Origin: Talinum fruticosum
Taxonomy: Eukaryota; Streptophyta; Magnoliopsida; Caryophyllales; Talinaceae
Reading direction: 5' to 3'
NCBI GenBank assembly: GCA_021018815.1
Contig: JAITYX010000053.1
Location: 1,488,001 to 1,552,000, forward strand
DNA: 64,000 nt
The translations under genes and the position numbers were made by a program. Shown piece after piece: positions 36,139 through 49,010 of this stretch (positions within the stretch are counted from its first letter, which is position 1; each line of letters starts with the position of its first letter). The notes under the pieces were generated by a model that saw nothing but the letters and a program-made list of their open reading frames with translations, was not told the origin of the DNA and ran no database searches.

Positions 36139-36312
36139 CACCACGGACCTCCCCACAACCAGTGGGGGTCAATAAAGTGGGGACTTCTGGTGGCCACCAC
36201 GGGTTACCCCACGGCCTGTGGGAGTACCCGTGGTGGGTGTTTTGGGTCAATTAACTCGCTGCTGGCCACCACGGCCTGCCCCACAGGCTGTGGGGCCATC
36301 CGTGGTGGTTGA
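36139..36312 (+). repeat. short repeats in the solo LTR (ccaccacgg / ccccac)
   Basis: Words such as CCACCACGG and 'ccccac..c(c/t)gtgggg' recur four times in both orientations. They can form small hairpins. This could be an enhancer-like region of the LTR, but I have no evidence for function. Confidence 0.5.
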
Positions 36313-37208
36313 CAGGTCTTCCAAACTCCACTTTCTTATGCTCTACGTATTTTGTCTTTGTGAGGTATCTATAAAAGGTTTATCTTATAAATTTTCCATC
36401 ATTTTAAGTATCATATTAGCTCACTAAAACTCATTAAAAACACATGTAAGATAATTATTTCTCATACCAAGATTTGGGCAACTCGAGTTAACGTTTCCAA
36501 TCAACGATCCCCAAAAGTGTAATACGGGCTATGTAATATGATTTTACACAATAATCCCTTGCATGCAACATCTAACTAATTATTTCTAAAAAATCAAAGG
36601 AATTGATTAGTTGAACGTTGAGGTTTTTACCCAAAACCCACAAGAAAAATGAGGGTTTTTATGGTGGAAGGGGTGGCTGATCGGAGCTCCGGTGACTGTT
36701 GGTGGTTGGCGGCTGTGGGAAGCGGCGACCGGCGGTGATGGTGGCTGGCTGGCGGCAGGTGCAGTAACAGGCAGCAAGTGCAGCAGCAACTACAACAGGA
36801 GTGGCTGGCTTCGCAGTGGCCGGCAGCTGGTGGGTCCAGTGACGGCGCCCGAGAGGAGCTGGTGGTGGTGGTGGTCAGTCTGGCTGGGCAGTGGAGGGGG
36901 TTGAGTGAGGGAGGTGAATTTTGTTGGGAAGGGAAACAATGATGAAGGTGAGGTTTTTGGAGATGTTTGGGTTTTAAATAGGCAGAATTGAATCTAAAAA
37001 TCTCTCCCCTCAATCTGAATCCAACCCTCTTTTTTATTTTATTTTATTTTTATTTTCTTGGTTATTGGGCCCTCCACTCTCTACAAGCCCAATTACCGTA
37101 ATATCCAAGCCCAAGTTAAAAGAATGTCGGTTTTAGGAATTCCCAACTTGAATAATTATTACAAACTTTAGGCATATGAATTATTGTTATGATGATTCCA
37201 ATAATGTC

Positions 37209-37323
<115 letters not shown>

Positions 37324-37541
37324 CACAAAGCATAATTTATTTGTTCATTCATTTATTTATATATTTTTGGCCATGCGTCGTTATCATCATTCGAGTCTTG
37401 CAACACATAATATGGTTATTTACACAAGTACATAATATACATGATAATGAGGAATGAAAGTGTCAATTGAAGTGCACGCGCTCATTAATATTTATGAATC
37501 TTTGTTGATGTATTGGATTAAGGTTGGGGCATTACAAATTG

Positions 37542-40434
37542 CTATATTTCTGATGCAACTACCAAGGAGACTAAGCTCTCGGGTAATACCTACACTATTC
37601 CTCTTTCGATCCAAGTCAGAACTTATTTGTTTAAAAGCATCTCTGCATGATGATTCTTGTACATGCCATCGTAGACTAGGTCATGTTAGCATGCACACCA
37701 TTAAAAAGCTTGCATCTCACGGTTTTGTCGGAGGCTTGCCTAACTGTGCATTTAAGAAAGATAAAATTTGTGAAGCACAAAAGGGAAACAGATCAGATCA
37801 TCTTTCAAATCTCTCAAAACTATTTCCACATCCAAAGTGCTTGAAATGTTGCATATGGATTTATGTGGTGAAAAATTCTTGTAAAGAGTCTCGGAGGTAA
37901 ATCATATGTACTTGTGATTGTTGATGATTACTCACGATTTACGTGGGTTTGTTTTCTTAAGCACAAAAATGAAGCTTTCAAAGAGTTCAGCAAGCTCTGC
38001 AGGAAAATTCAAGTTGAGTCTCGGACTCGGATCGGAAGAATTCGAACTGACCATGGAAGGGAGTTCGATTACTCAGAATTTGTAGAGTTATGTGATAAGA
38101 ATGGTATCTCCCACAACTTCTCAGCACCAAGAACTCCTCAACAGAATGTAGTAGTGGAGAGAAAAATAGAACTTTTGAAGAAATAGGAAGGACAATGATA
38201 ATTGAACATGATCTACGTTACTATTTCTAGGCTGAGGCGGTTAACACAAGCAAACTACAGTCCGAACAAATGCCTCATCAGACCCATCCTGAAGAAAACT
38301 CCATACGAGCTCTACAAAGGGAAGAAACCCAACATTTCATATTTCAAGCCCTTCGGATGTAAGTGTTTTGTTCACAATAATGGTAAGGATCACCTGGCCA
38401 AATTTGATGCTCGGTCGGATGAAGGTATTTTCCTTGGTTACTCATCTCATCGTAAATCATATTGCATTTTAATTAAAAGAACTAACAAAGTGGAAGAAAG
38501 CATCCACGTTGTTTTTTATGAGATTGATTAGGGAAAACCACATGAGTCAACATTCTCAGAACTTAAACACAGTCGAGATGAAGATGATCTTATCGAAGAT
38601 GAGCTCGGAAAGAGTCAAGGAAAAGCAACTCAGAATGAGACAGCTTAGAATACCACGACTCGGATCGAAGCAGCTCAAGAGCCAGCTCGGAATGCTGAAA
38701 GTCAATCAGATGAGCAAGCTCAATCAGATCGGAGCACTCGAAGATCAACCAATTCAACCTACAAATTTGGTGAACCAGAGAACAGGTAGAGCATTCAAAT
38801 ATCCTTTGAGTCACCCACTCGAAAACATCTTGTCCGACATCAACAGCGGGGTAAGAACTTGTTCTTCTTTGTAAAATCTATGTCCATTCACTGCATTCAT
38901 GTCATAAACTGAACCCAGAAATAAACTAGAGGCCCTAAATGAACCTAAATGGGTAGAGGCCATGGAAGAGGAAATTAATCAATTTGAAAGAAACCAAGTA
39001 TGGACTCTAACCAAACGACCTTCCGACCACCCAGTCATAGGAACTAAATGGGTTTCAAAAACAAACTGGATGAGGAGGGGTTGATAGTCAGAAATAAGGG
39101 TAGACTTGTGACTCAAGGTTACAATCAAGAAGAAGGAATTGATTGTGGGGAAACCTTTGCACCAGTAGGTAGGATTGAAGCAATTAAAATCCTATTAGCA
39201 TTTGCATCAAGCATGAACATTAAATTATATCAAATGGATGTCAATTGTGCTTTTCTGAATGGTTTCATTCAAGAGGAAGTCTATGTTGAGCAACCCCCTG
39301 GATTTGAAAACTTAGAATTTCCAAACCATGTTTTCAAGTTGCAAAAGGCTCTCTATGGTCTTCAACAAGCTCCAAGAGCTTAGTATGAAAGACTCGAGCA
39401 ACTTCTTGGTTAAAAATGATTTTAAAAGAGGTCAGATTGACAAAACTCTTTTCATAAAAACCAAGGGGAAGGACTTTCTTATTGCTCAGATCTATGTTGA
39501 TGATATAATTTTTGGAGCTACTAATGAAAATCTATGCCGAGATTTTTCTGAGTTAATGAGACAGGAATTCCAAATGAGCATGGTGGGAGAACTTAATTTC
39601 TTCCTTGGTCTACAAATCAAGCAAGACAAGGATGACATCTATGTTCATCAATCCAAGTATACTAAGGAGTTGCTGAAGAAGCACAAGCTTCAAGATGCAA
39701 AACATGCAACAACACCAATGAGTAGCAACATAAAAATGGGCTCGGACTAGAAAGGTAAAGCGAGTAGATCGAAACTCTATCGAGGTATCATTGGATCTCT
39801 ACTATATCACACATCCAATAGACCAGACATTATGTTTAGTGTATGTATGTGTGCAAGATTTCAAGCTAATCCAAAAGAATCATATCTCACTACGGTGAAG
39901 AGAATATTTAGATATCTTACAGGGGCTCGGAATCTAGGTCTATGGTTTTCAAGAGACTCAAAATTGACCCTTACTCGGATACTTCGATGCTGACTATGGT
40001 GGATACAAGGTTGATAGTAAGAGCACCGTAGGAGCTCGCCGGTTTCTAGGCCAATCCCTTATATCTTGGCACTCAAAGAAGCAGTAACTTAGTAGCTCTA
40101 TCAACTACCGAAGCTGAGTACATGGCAGCTGGAGCATGCCGTGCTCGGATTCTATGGATCAAGCAACACTTGAGAGATCTTGGACTTTCATTCAAATCAA
40201 TTCCAATCAAGTGTGACAATCGAGTACAATCAGCATCACTAAGAATCCAGTTCAGCACTCAAAGACAAAGTATATTGAGGTCAAGTATCATTTTCCGAGA
40301 GACCAGTCCGAGAAAGGTGATATTGAACTTGAATCATTCCTACAAAACTTTAACTGGCTGATATCTTTACTAAGCCACTTAGTGAGGATCAGCTTTGCTT
40401 TATTAGGAATGAACTTGGCATGATAAATGCATGA
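37542..40434 (+). pseudogene. copia D pol: integrase, RT, RNase H
   Basis: After the solo LTR the pre-integrase domain resumes (CHRRLGHVSMHTIKKLAS at about 37660-37720). The integrase core at about 37850-38420 keeps RTDHG with Asp at 38049-38051, and VVVERK for the Glu, where the Gly of GVVER is lost. KKTPYELYKGKKPNISYF and the GCKCFVHNN block follow. RT lies at about 38940-39750, with MDVNCAFLNG and YVDD at 39493-39504. RNase H runs at about 39960-40300, and the stop after MINA is at 40434. Frameshifts occur, for example near 37880, 38165, 39383 and 39750. The RNase H end is duplicated (see 39941-41029). Confidence 0.92.
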
Positions 40435-41029
40435 TTATGTGTTTTTCTAAAGTGAAATTATCTTGTATGATTATGTGTTATATGATTATGGTTTTCAAGA
40501 GACTCAAAATTGACCCTTACTCGGATACTTAGATGCTGACTATGGTGGATACAAGGTTGATAGAAAGAGCACCTTAGGAGCGTGCCGGTTTCTAGGCCAA
40601 TCCCTTATATCTTGGCACTCAAAGAAGCAGAACTTAGTAGCTCTATCAACTGCTGAAGCTGAGTACATGGCAGCTGGAGCATGCCGTGCTCAGATTCTAT
40701 GGATCAAGCAACACTTGAGAGATCTTGGACTTTCATTCAAATCAATTCCAATCAAGTGTGACAATCGGAGTACAATCAGCATCACTAAGAATCCAGTTCA
40801 AGCACTCAAAGACAAAGTATATTGAGGTCAAGTATCATTTTCCGAGAGACCAGTCCGAGAAAGGTGATATTGAACTTGACTCATTCCTACAAAACTTTAA
40901 CTGGCTGATATCTTTACTAAGCCATTTAGTGAGGATCAGCTTTGCTTTATTAGGAATGAACTTGGCATGATAAATGTATAATTATGTGTTTTTCTAAAGT
41001 GAAATTATCTTGTATGATTATGTGTTATA
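39941..41029 (+). repeat. 546-bp tandem duplication of the RNase H end in copia D
   Basis: The block from TATGGTTTTCAAGAG (39941) through the pol stop and following spacer (to 40486) is repeated directly at 40487-41029. The two copies are nearly identical, so the duplication is recent relative to the element. The joint shows TATGG on both sides, a short microhomology. The second copy is a pseudo-RNase H without an RT in front. Its differences from the first copy (cgatgctgac/agatgctgac, gatagtaag/gatagaaag) sit mostly at CG-type words. Confidence 0.93.
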
Positions 41030-41375
41030 TGTCTCTTTTATGTGTCTTAATAACAATTAGTTCAGTTGACCCATTGATACTCGAGCTAGAAGTTATTATC
41101 TCGCTTGCGGTTTCGAGTAAACTTTACTAAGTCGGACTCAGCTTTTTAGAAAATTGGACTTCAAACTTATGAAATCATCTCTAGATTAGTGGAGAATTTC
41201 AGAAATTTCCTTTAAAATTTCACGTTTTTCTTTGTCTCTCACGCGTATCTATCGGAGAACTAGCCAGGAGACAGACGCTAGAATTCTAACTGTTGGAGAG
41301 CGGAACGGACACACCGGTCCGAGGCGACCGTTGGAGAGCCGGGTCGAACGGATACTCGAAGGACATTTCTTTCTC

Positions 41376-41383
41376 TATAAATA
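41376..41383 (+). promoter_or_regulatory. internal TATA box ahead of ORF3 (element D)
   Basis: TATAAATA in TTCTCTATAAATAGCTTC is 230 bases before the ORF3 start, followed by a C/T-rich leader with a CT microsatellite. It matches the boxes in A and B by position and word. Confidence 0.58.
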
Positions 41384-41487
41384 GCTTCTATTTTCCTGCA
41401 TTTTGATACTTTACTCTCTACTCACATACACTCTCGCATTCTTTCTCTCAAGCAAACTCGGTACACTCAAGCACTCTTAAGCTCTCG

Positions 41488-41490
41488 GTA

Positions 41491-41541
<51 letters not shown>
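41488..41541 (+). repeat. (CT)n microsatellite in ORF3 leader
   Basis: A CT run with one GT interruption, in the presumed ORF3 5' leader. CT-rich leaders are also present in A and B at this place but shorter. Confidence 0.9.
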
Positions 41542-41545
<4 letters not shown>

Positions 41546-41605
41546 CTTCGAGCTAACTCATCGTCTTCTCAAAAGCTTCTCTTTCTTCTCAAAAATTCCA
41601 TAACC

Positions 41606-44600
41606 ATGCCGAAAAGAGGTTCTCGCTCCATATTTTCTTGGTTCTCGCAACCAAGAAACCTAGAACCAAAAGTCAAGAGGGTCTTTCTAACCCCTCTAAG
41701 ATCCTTATCACCCAACACCTGACGTTGGATGACAAATTCTTCCCAACCACAAAATTCTTGTGGTTGAACCACATCAAAACTATAGGGGTATACAAGTTCC
41801 TCTGTTTCAGCGAATTTATTTACCCATAACTTGTCTCCGAGTTCTACTCCAACCTTTCCAGACTCTAAGGGATTCTCACCTCCGGAGTTCGTGATGTAGT
41901 AGTCCGTATTAATGTCTCTCTCCTCCATCGATTATTCAAAGTTTCATCTCTCTTCCTTAACAGCAACCCCATCCCATTTAATGAGGTTGTTGATGAATTC
42001 TTTGAAAAGTATACCAAAGAAATCCTTGAGTCACGCAAAAACTTTTTGTCACTCGGATGAAGATCGAGGCACGTCTTCTTTGTTTCCTCGCTGATGAGAA
42101 CCATTTTCTCTCAAGCATTCCGAAGAAAGAGAATCAAAACTCAAATATTCTCAAGGCTTTATATGACATTCTCGAGGGCTACGACATAGACCTCTTCCCA
42201 AGCAATTATCAAGCAAATGGCCTCTGTGCCAGCTCGGACCAAGAAATCCACACCCCTTCCTTTTGGAGCCCTCCTCACCTTTATTTTCAAACAATTTAAG
42301 GTCCCACTCCCTCATACCCTAACGATGTATCCGAGGCTGCCATAGTAGTTGGCGAAAAGAACTTCTTGGTTATGGATACAACCGGGTGTCCGGGTCCACA
42401 GCTCGAACCGAGGCAACCCTCTCCTCCGCCTCGGACTCGGACTCCACTCTCTCTCCCTCCTCCACCTGGTAGTGCTTCCACCTCAGGTGCTTCTCATGTT
42501 CTCTCTTCCGCTTTGTCTACCATGATGATAGACAATGAAGGTTTGCTCAGGAAGAGTCCGAGTCACCCTAGAGGGGGTGAATAGGGTGATAGAAAATTCT
42601 TCGCAAAAACACACTCTTTTTGACAGAAAAGAGGCAAAGACAGCTTTCGAGTCAAAACACAGGGTCGAAAAGATTGGACTCAAAAAGCAATGAATCGAAG
42701 AAACAAGAGCAAGTGAGGTTGTCCGAGTCTAGAATGAACTCGTAAAGAGAACACAGAGATTTTACGTGGAAACCCTCCTCGGGGCAGAAAACCACGGCCC
42801 GTGTCAATCCGGACACGAAGTCAAATCCACTATTTTGAGTCCACAAAATACCGTGAACCGATCGAACCCGAGTTGCTCCCTTGGACAACTTTATACAAGT
42901 TTTCCTAGACCGAGAAATTACCTTATCTCGATCTAGTACTTCCTAGCTGATATAACCCTTACAACTAGGGACAACTAAGCTGAGTTAACCTTTACAGACT
43001 TAGTCAAGGGACCTTACAAAGAATGTAAGAAGAGTTTGTAACTAAGTACAAGACCTTACAACTCGGAGAGTAAAGAATTACAGAATGGGAGTTATAAGTA
43101 GAAGATTGAAAGTAAATACAATGACTTTTCTCAAGTATGTGTATTAACAATAGATTTGGCAATCTTCAAGTCTTGTGAAGTGGCTTCTATTTATAGATGA
43201 CCAGGCAGAGTAGCCATTATCTTCATCTCGCTCACCGAGAGTCCTCTCGTGACCGTTGACAAGATCTTTCCGAGTCACTCGGAAAGTATCCGTTGAAATA
43301 TGGACGTTGGACAACGGTTTAACTCTCTTGGAAGTCGTAAAACCGTCGGTTGTGTCTTGAAAAATGAGGTGGAAACCACCGTTAGGCTTGGCGTTCCAGT
43401 TCTTCGGATATGGAAGCGGACGGCTTCCGACACAATCTTCCGGGACTAAAGCAGGGAAGGTGAAAAGCCATATCTCGCTGGTGATTTGACGTTCGAAACC
43501 GGCTACTTTTGTAATTCGAAAAGGTGTATCCTCGAATGAATAACCTACAAAAGTAAATCAATTCTGGTCCTCAAAGTATAAAATACTTTGGTCCGAAGTT
43601 AGACACGAGATAATAAAATAATTATGATAATTACGCAATTGATTATCCGAGTCGAAATGAAGTGGAATTTTCTGAGTCTAATATCCATGATACTCGGAAT
43701 TCCATCCGACTTAGTCTAAGCGATAGAGCAAGTTCTATAACGAATATCGAGTGAGAAAAACTTGATATAGACTAAGCATGAAATGAACTACGAATGCCGA
43801 CTATGCAAACAATAGAGCGAGATAACCGAAGTCGGATTCGAGTGAGAAACAACGGAATACTAGTATATTCAAAATGCGATTAATCCGAGTGAGAGTGGAC
43901 TCGGAATAAAGAACCAGCTTTTTGAGTCGCTAACCGAAAAGCGATAAAAGAGATAAGTGAGGGCCGAATTACTTAGAGAAAATACTATTTTACTCAATTA
44001 AGTTTCTATGACACGAGAGAATGCCTTGGAATCAAAACTCTATATGTATAAAATCGTTATACCCGATTCCTTTTGCATGACTCGGAAGAATATTGAGCAG
44101 ATGTCCGAGTCTTCGAGACAAGTTCTTCTCTCGTGTCCACAGAAATCAAGGACACTCTTCGCTCATTCAAGACTTTCCTTCAGCCTATGACCATTAACCA
44201 AAAACAACCCAATCTCAAATTCGAGAGCAGCAAGATGTGCTTCTCGAATCGAAGACTTTGGTTAAGGAGCAGCAGGGGATGATCGAGCTCCTCGGAGAAA
44301 GGCGCTCTAAAGCAGCTCAGGACCTGCACAGCTCTTAAACATGTGAAGAGTCCTCGAGCCCTACCAAATCTCCTTCCGGAGAGGCAGCTAAAGAAGAAGA
44401 AGAGGAGATCATGGCTGAAGCAGCTCCTTCCGAGGAGAAGGAGGAAGGGGAGAAGGAAGAGGAAGAGAAAGAGGAAGAAGGAGGTGAAAAGGAAGAAGCC
44501 GAGGGACAAGGTGCTCCCGCTCCTCAACCGGAATTGATTACCTCGCATGCCAGCCTCGATTGAGTCGAAAACCCTGCCGACGTTGGTCGATCAGCCAGTA

Positions 44601-44814
44601 GTCAAGCTAGAGGAAGCACCACCCTTCGTGGAATTTCAAGAGGATGAACCTCTCGCATGACCTTGTTCCGGGTCGCCCACTCGGAGCCGAGCCCATTCCA
44701 GAGATCCCGATGCTGCCCCGCCTAGATCTTCAACGTCTTCATGTTCATATCAATGAAGGTGCACTCGCACGTTCATCCGCTTCAACTCGGACATCTCCCA
44801 CTCCACCATCTTGA
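41606..44814 (+). pseudogene. copia D third ORF (ORF3), split by a reversed solo LTR
   Basis: The start ATGCCGAAAAGAGG at 41606 gives MPKRGSRS. LTLDDKFFPTTKFLWL is at about 41724-41765, FIYP(E)LVSEFYS-like sequence at about 41815-41845, and VRINVSLLHRLFKVSSLFLNSNPIPF at about 41900-41970. Next are a LYDILEGYDIDLFPS block (about 42155-42200), then a Ser/Pro-rich part. The reading stops at 42535 with the solo LTR insertion and resumes at 44122 (a MMIDK-FFSRV-like junction, then LRSFKTFLQPMTINQK). An acidic, Glu/Lys-rich coiled coil follows (44370-44500), then a Pro-rich tail with a stop at 44812-44814. The block order agrees with B. Function is not known. Confidence 0.68.
42536..44116 (-). mobile_element. 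solo copia LTR, reverse orientation (TSD GACAA)
   Basis: Read on the minus strand it begins TCGAAGACTCGGACATC and ends GAGCAAACCTTCA. GACAA stands on both sides (42531-42535, 44117-44121). TATA in the minus orientation is seen as CTATTTATAG near 43191. It has one promoter unit and is 1581 bp long. It resembles the LTRs of B more than those of D. One extra base at its 5' end (CTTCGA for CTTCA) is the kind of CG-linked change seen in the array. Confidence 0.92.
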
Positions 44815-44910
44815 TTTCTTTTTCTTGTTTTTGTTTTTTTTTGGTCTAGACAATCAAATTGTATCTACTTGATACATTCTTCCCCATTCTGATTTTTTTT
44901 TTTGCTGAAA

Positions 44911-45319
44911 GGCAAGGGGAGAATAATTAGGAAATTTGTTGTCTTGTTTAGGGGAGTTTCCTCACCCTCTCTTTTGTATGTATTTTCTGTGTTTATGTAT
45001 GTATGAATGAAGTTTCGAATTCGTGCATATTGCTTTTTGTGTATAACTTCTTTCTGAATTTAACTTTCTTATTTTATCTTTACTCCGATATATCAGCTCA
45101 TTTCTCTATTTTTGCTCGATATAACTACTCACATTCTTTTTCATCAAATGAGCTATCTACGTAAACCTTCTAAGTTCGAATCACTTCATTGATTACTCGC
45201 GATATTTTATTCTAAGCTTTGATATATTCTCTGCCAAATGAGTCGAATGAAAACTCTTGATTATTTCACTAAAAAGTTTCTATCCGATTATGGAATGTCT
45301 TTCATCAAAAAGGGGAGAT
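44911..45319 (+). promoter_or_regulatory. three polypurine tracts before the 3' LTR of copia D
   Basis: Tracts at 44914-44924 (AAGGGGAGAAT), 44950-44957 (AGGGGAGT) and 45307-45318 (AAAAAGGGGAGA). The last abuts the LTR and is the functional type. Spacing agrees with element B. Confidence 0.75.
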
Positions 45320-46806
45320 TGAAGACTAAGACTCGAACTTATATCATTCTGAGTACTATCAAGGACTCGGTACAAACCTCATCCCTCCTAGGTTTTGATT
45401 ACAAGGCATTCCGAGTGTTATAGAAACTATTGCATATGTTTTCATTCGATTCTAACCGACTCGAAATCACATTCTTGTTCATCAACTCACACTGGTGCTT
45501 CGAGTCACTCGGACACTACTTAGATTTATTGCATGTTCAAACAAACTCTCTATCACTTTTAATCTAAGTTCGACTTCATATTCCGAATCGAAGTGAATTA
45601 CAACGTTAATTCAACTTTCTAAGTCAAGCATCTTTGTTTGAAATGTATTTTTCTAAGATCAATTACTTATACTCTCATATTCTCTTTTTAACTTGATCTT
45701 TCCTAAGACTAACTCGATGGAATTTGAGTATTATGAATATTAGACTCGAGAAAATTCCACTCGCTAGGCCTTAGATAATTATGCACTTAATTATCCTAAT
45801 TAAATTATTATCTCGTGCCTAATCTTGAACCAAAGAATTTTATACTTTGAGAACCAAAATTTGTTTATTTTTGTAGGTTATCTAAACGAGGTTATCCTAT
45901 TTTTCGAATTACAAAAGTAACCGGTTTCAAGCTGCCAATCACCAAGCAGATAAGGCTTTTCTACTTCGAACAGGGCTTAGACGTCTGTGTCATTGTTGTC
46001 TGTTTCCAAAACTGGAAATCTTTAACGCTAAGCTCAACGGTGTTTTCCACCCTACTTTTCGGACACCACCAGTGGATTGGGACATCTCAATGAGTCAAGA
46101 GTCGTTGCACAACGTTCACATCTCAACGGATCTTTTCTAAGCGACTCAAAAGAACCGTTACAACGGTCACAAAGGACTTCTATTCGGAAGATAGTCGCAA
46201 CGGCTAATCTGCTTAGTCATCTATAAATAGAAGCCAACTCTCAAGACTTGAAGATTGCTGGAATTATTGTCAATACACATTACTTAAGCGAAAGTCTTTG
46301 TATTCATACTCAATCTTTTACTTACAACTCCCAGACTTATAATTCATATTTTTTGAGTTGTAAAGTCTTGTAAGCGATCACATACTCTTTCTTACTCTCT
46401 AAGTAAGGTCCCTTGACTGAGCTGTTAGGGTTAACTCAGCTCATTTGTCCCTTGTTGTAAAGGTTACCTCGGTTAGGAAGTACTAGATCGGATAAGGAAA
46501 CTTCGAGTCTAGGAAAAATCAGTAAGGAAATGTTTAAGGGAGCAATTCTGGTTGAGTTAGTCTGTTGTATTTTGTGGATTCAAAATAGTGGATTTAACTT
46601 GGTGCTTGGACTAGCACCGGCCGTGGTTTTCTCGCCCTAGGAGGGTTTCCACGTAAATCCGAGTTCATACTTTTCTAAATCCAATCTAGACTCAGATCGC
46701 CTTGATTATCCTTTTCATGCTTTAATCTTCCAAGTTTGTTAAAATTTCCTCATCACCCTATTCACCCCCTCTAGGGTGACTAAAGCTCTCCAAGAGCAAA
46801 CATTCA
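45320..46806 (+). repeat. 3' LTR of copia D
   Basis: TGAAGACTAAGACTCG...GCAAACATTCA, 1487 bp, with one promoter unit and TATA near 46219. It pairs with 17623-19105. LINE sequence begins directly after it at 46807. Confidence 0.93.
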
Positions 46807-47727
46807 GCCCCGATTTTAGCCTCTACCTCCTGTAAAACCTTATTGGTAGGATCTTGCAATAGTGATTCCTGAATTGTAGTCATTTGAACATCAAAAATAT
46901 CTTTGTGTTGATGGATGTTGTGAAAAACATGCCTATTGAGCTGCTTTAGAGGCTTTTTCAAAGCCTTCAGCTTTTGCATCAATTTATACATCTCACAGCC
47001 TTGCACCACAATTAATAGTGCATTTTATAAGATACTAGGGAATTTGGGATATGTGAGCCACATATTGTAGAACTTGAAGTAGGTAGACTGAGGTAATGAG
47101 TTTAGTTTGTTGACCAGAATAGGAGTGTGGTATGAGTTATCTCGGGTAATAAATTTTCCATTGTGTAAGTCCAAGCTAGGTTTTGAAACATCTGTAAATT
47201 TTTGAGAAGATTCTTATGCCATCCTTGTGTCTCATTACAACCATTTCAGTCGACTCACAGATGTCTGTATGCAATGTGTAAAGTCCTCTATTTCCCGAGA
47301 TGAAATATCATGACCTCCTATTATGTCACTTGTGCTTAATACACTATTAAAATCCCCCATTATACTCCATGGAACTTGCATAGAGTCGTTAATAACCTTA
47401 ATCTCCTCCCACAAGGGAGCTATAAGGTGATGTTTGTTAAAACCATACATAAAAGACACCATAAGTATGCATCCATCCTTGTATTGAGCCCGGAACTCCC
47501 TTGGGTCCCAAAACACCAGAATTCTCCCATTTGGGTGATGCTCATTTGTAATAAAATACTGCCGGTTAGGGAAGAGTCTTTGGCAAACTATTATAACATT
47601 TGATTTTTTTAATTTTTATTTCTACTAAAGCTCTAAGGTCAAGCTTTATTTTTTGCAAAAGGGCCTTCACGTCGTTTTTCTTATTAGGTCTATGAAGACC
47701 TCTCATATTCCAGCTGACTATGTTCAT
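46807..47727 (-). pseudogene. LINE ORF2, apurinic-type endonuclease part
   Basis: The start ATG is at 47727 (MNIVSWNMRGLHRPNK, the usual opening of plant L1 endonucleases). YGFNKHHLIAPLWEEI is at about 47445 and the catalytic-type PWSIMGDFNSVL box at about 47365-47330, followed by SDIIGGH. Downstream the linker helices (KALKKPLKQLNRHVFHNI, TKVLQEVEAKIG-like) reach 46807. The enzyme nicks target DNA to start retrotransposition. Frameshifts and stops break it. The product continues in the RT segment at 17622. Confidence 0.87.
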
Positions 47728-47759
47728 GTGAGATCATTTGTCGCTATCTCCCGAAGACA

Positions 47760-48966
47760 AACAAAGCTATTAACAGTTTTACGTGCAGTACTCATAACTC
47801 TTTCAAGGTTTCTTGCTATGGACCTCCTCGGAATTAGAAAAATGCAGGTCTTGTATCTTTTTGGCTTTCGATCGCTGGCTTTCAGATTGTTGTTGTGGTT
47901 CTATAGTAATAACTGGATCGGTTGTAGGGGCAGGCCTAGTAGCTTTGGGTTACCAAACTTGTTTGACATTTTTGTTCCTGCAATCTGCTTCCACATGACG
48001 AAACATTTTGCAGCAATCACATTTTGTATGTTTCCAGTCATACTCTACAATTTTGTGATACCAGTTCACCCTTTTCATTAGCAAACTTAATGGTATTAGG
48101 AAGAGAGTCTCTAATTTTTACCTTAATTAGTATCCTAGCATAGTTCAAAATAGACTTTTCCTTTGTTGGTTTGTCGGTTTTGATGGGGGTTCCTATCATG
48201 CTTCCTAATTTTCTTAGGCTAGGAGAATCGCATTACTTTGCATCTAGATTAGGCAATTGAACCCAAATTGGCATCCTCTCTATTAGTTCTCTCCTAAACT
48301 CCATCTTCACTCTATGGTTTCATGAGAACTAGTTTTTGGTCAAAAAATACAATCCCTTTTTAACACTATATCCATATCCTTTATGTTGTGGAATCGAACC
48401 AAAAACAAGCCATTCCTCATTACCACAATCTTATGAAGTTTATGCTTAGCCCAAATTTGATGTACGAAGCTCTGAAACACCTTAAAAGGGGATTTGCCCG
48501 AGCCACACAAAAAGAATCGAAGGGCCCCAATATTCTACTTCCTCAGCCTATGTCGGATTGATCAATTACAGACACATTTAACACCATAAATTTTAACACA
48601 GGGAATAAACTCTAATGGCATACCTTCATTGTTCTCGACTACCGCTGCATAGGAGGTTGCTTGTTGTCGTCTTGGTCAATGGAACAGATGTACTCGTCAT
48701 TGCCCGATGCTACATCTGTCCCTCAATCAATTTAGTGTTACTTGGTAGGTGGGAATCATCTACATGCCTTTGATTCGGATTAAGATCCAAATCCTCAACA
48801 TTCCGGGTTTCGCTTGTGGGGTCACATCTAATTGATTTTTTTCCACCGTTTTTGTTTGGGGAGTCGATTGACTCACGGACGTAGCGTCGATTGCAGGTGA
48901 ACTGTTTAGGGCGGTCGATTTGGGTTGAGAGAACCCATGTTTACGTGGGCGACCACTTTTTGCCAT
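47760..48966 (-). pseudogene. LINE ORF1, nucleic-acid-binding protein
   Basis: The start MAKSGRPRKHGFSQPK at 48966 is typical of plant L1 ORF1. A CCHC zinc knuckle at 48021-47980 reads CDCCKMFRHVEADC (C-x2-C-x4-H-x4-C). The middle (about 48560-48080) carries Trp- and Phe-containing stretches consistent with the conserved ORF1 core. The protein would coat LINE RNA. The frame is interrupted by stops. Plus-strand ORFs at 47653-48081 are shadows of it. Confidence 0.78.
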
Positions 48967-49010
48967 TACCGTCGCAGAAAGGGAGCTCTCCTGATGAGAG
49001 GGGTTTTACA

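Larger units (their letters stand above)
46807..49002 (-). mobile_element. L1-type LINE, 5' half
   Basis: This minus-strand half holds the start of the LINE: a short 5' leader (48967-49002), ORF1 and the endonuclease part of ORF2. It is cut at 46807 by copia D. GTTTTACA after its 5' end (49003-49010) matches the bases before the poly(A) tail at 13602-13609. Being complete at the 5' end shows it was a full-length insertion. Confidence 0.85.

Noticed and set aside
47653..48081. 142-codon plus-strand ORF with hydrophobic stretches
   Set aside because: It is antisense to LINE ORF1/ORF2, whose zinc knuckle and SWNMRG start are clear on the minus strand.
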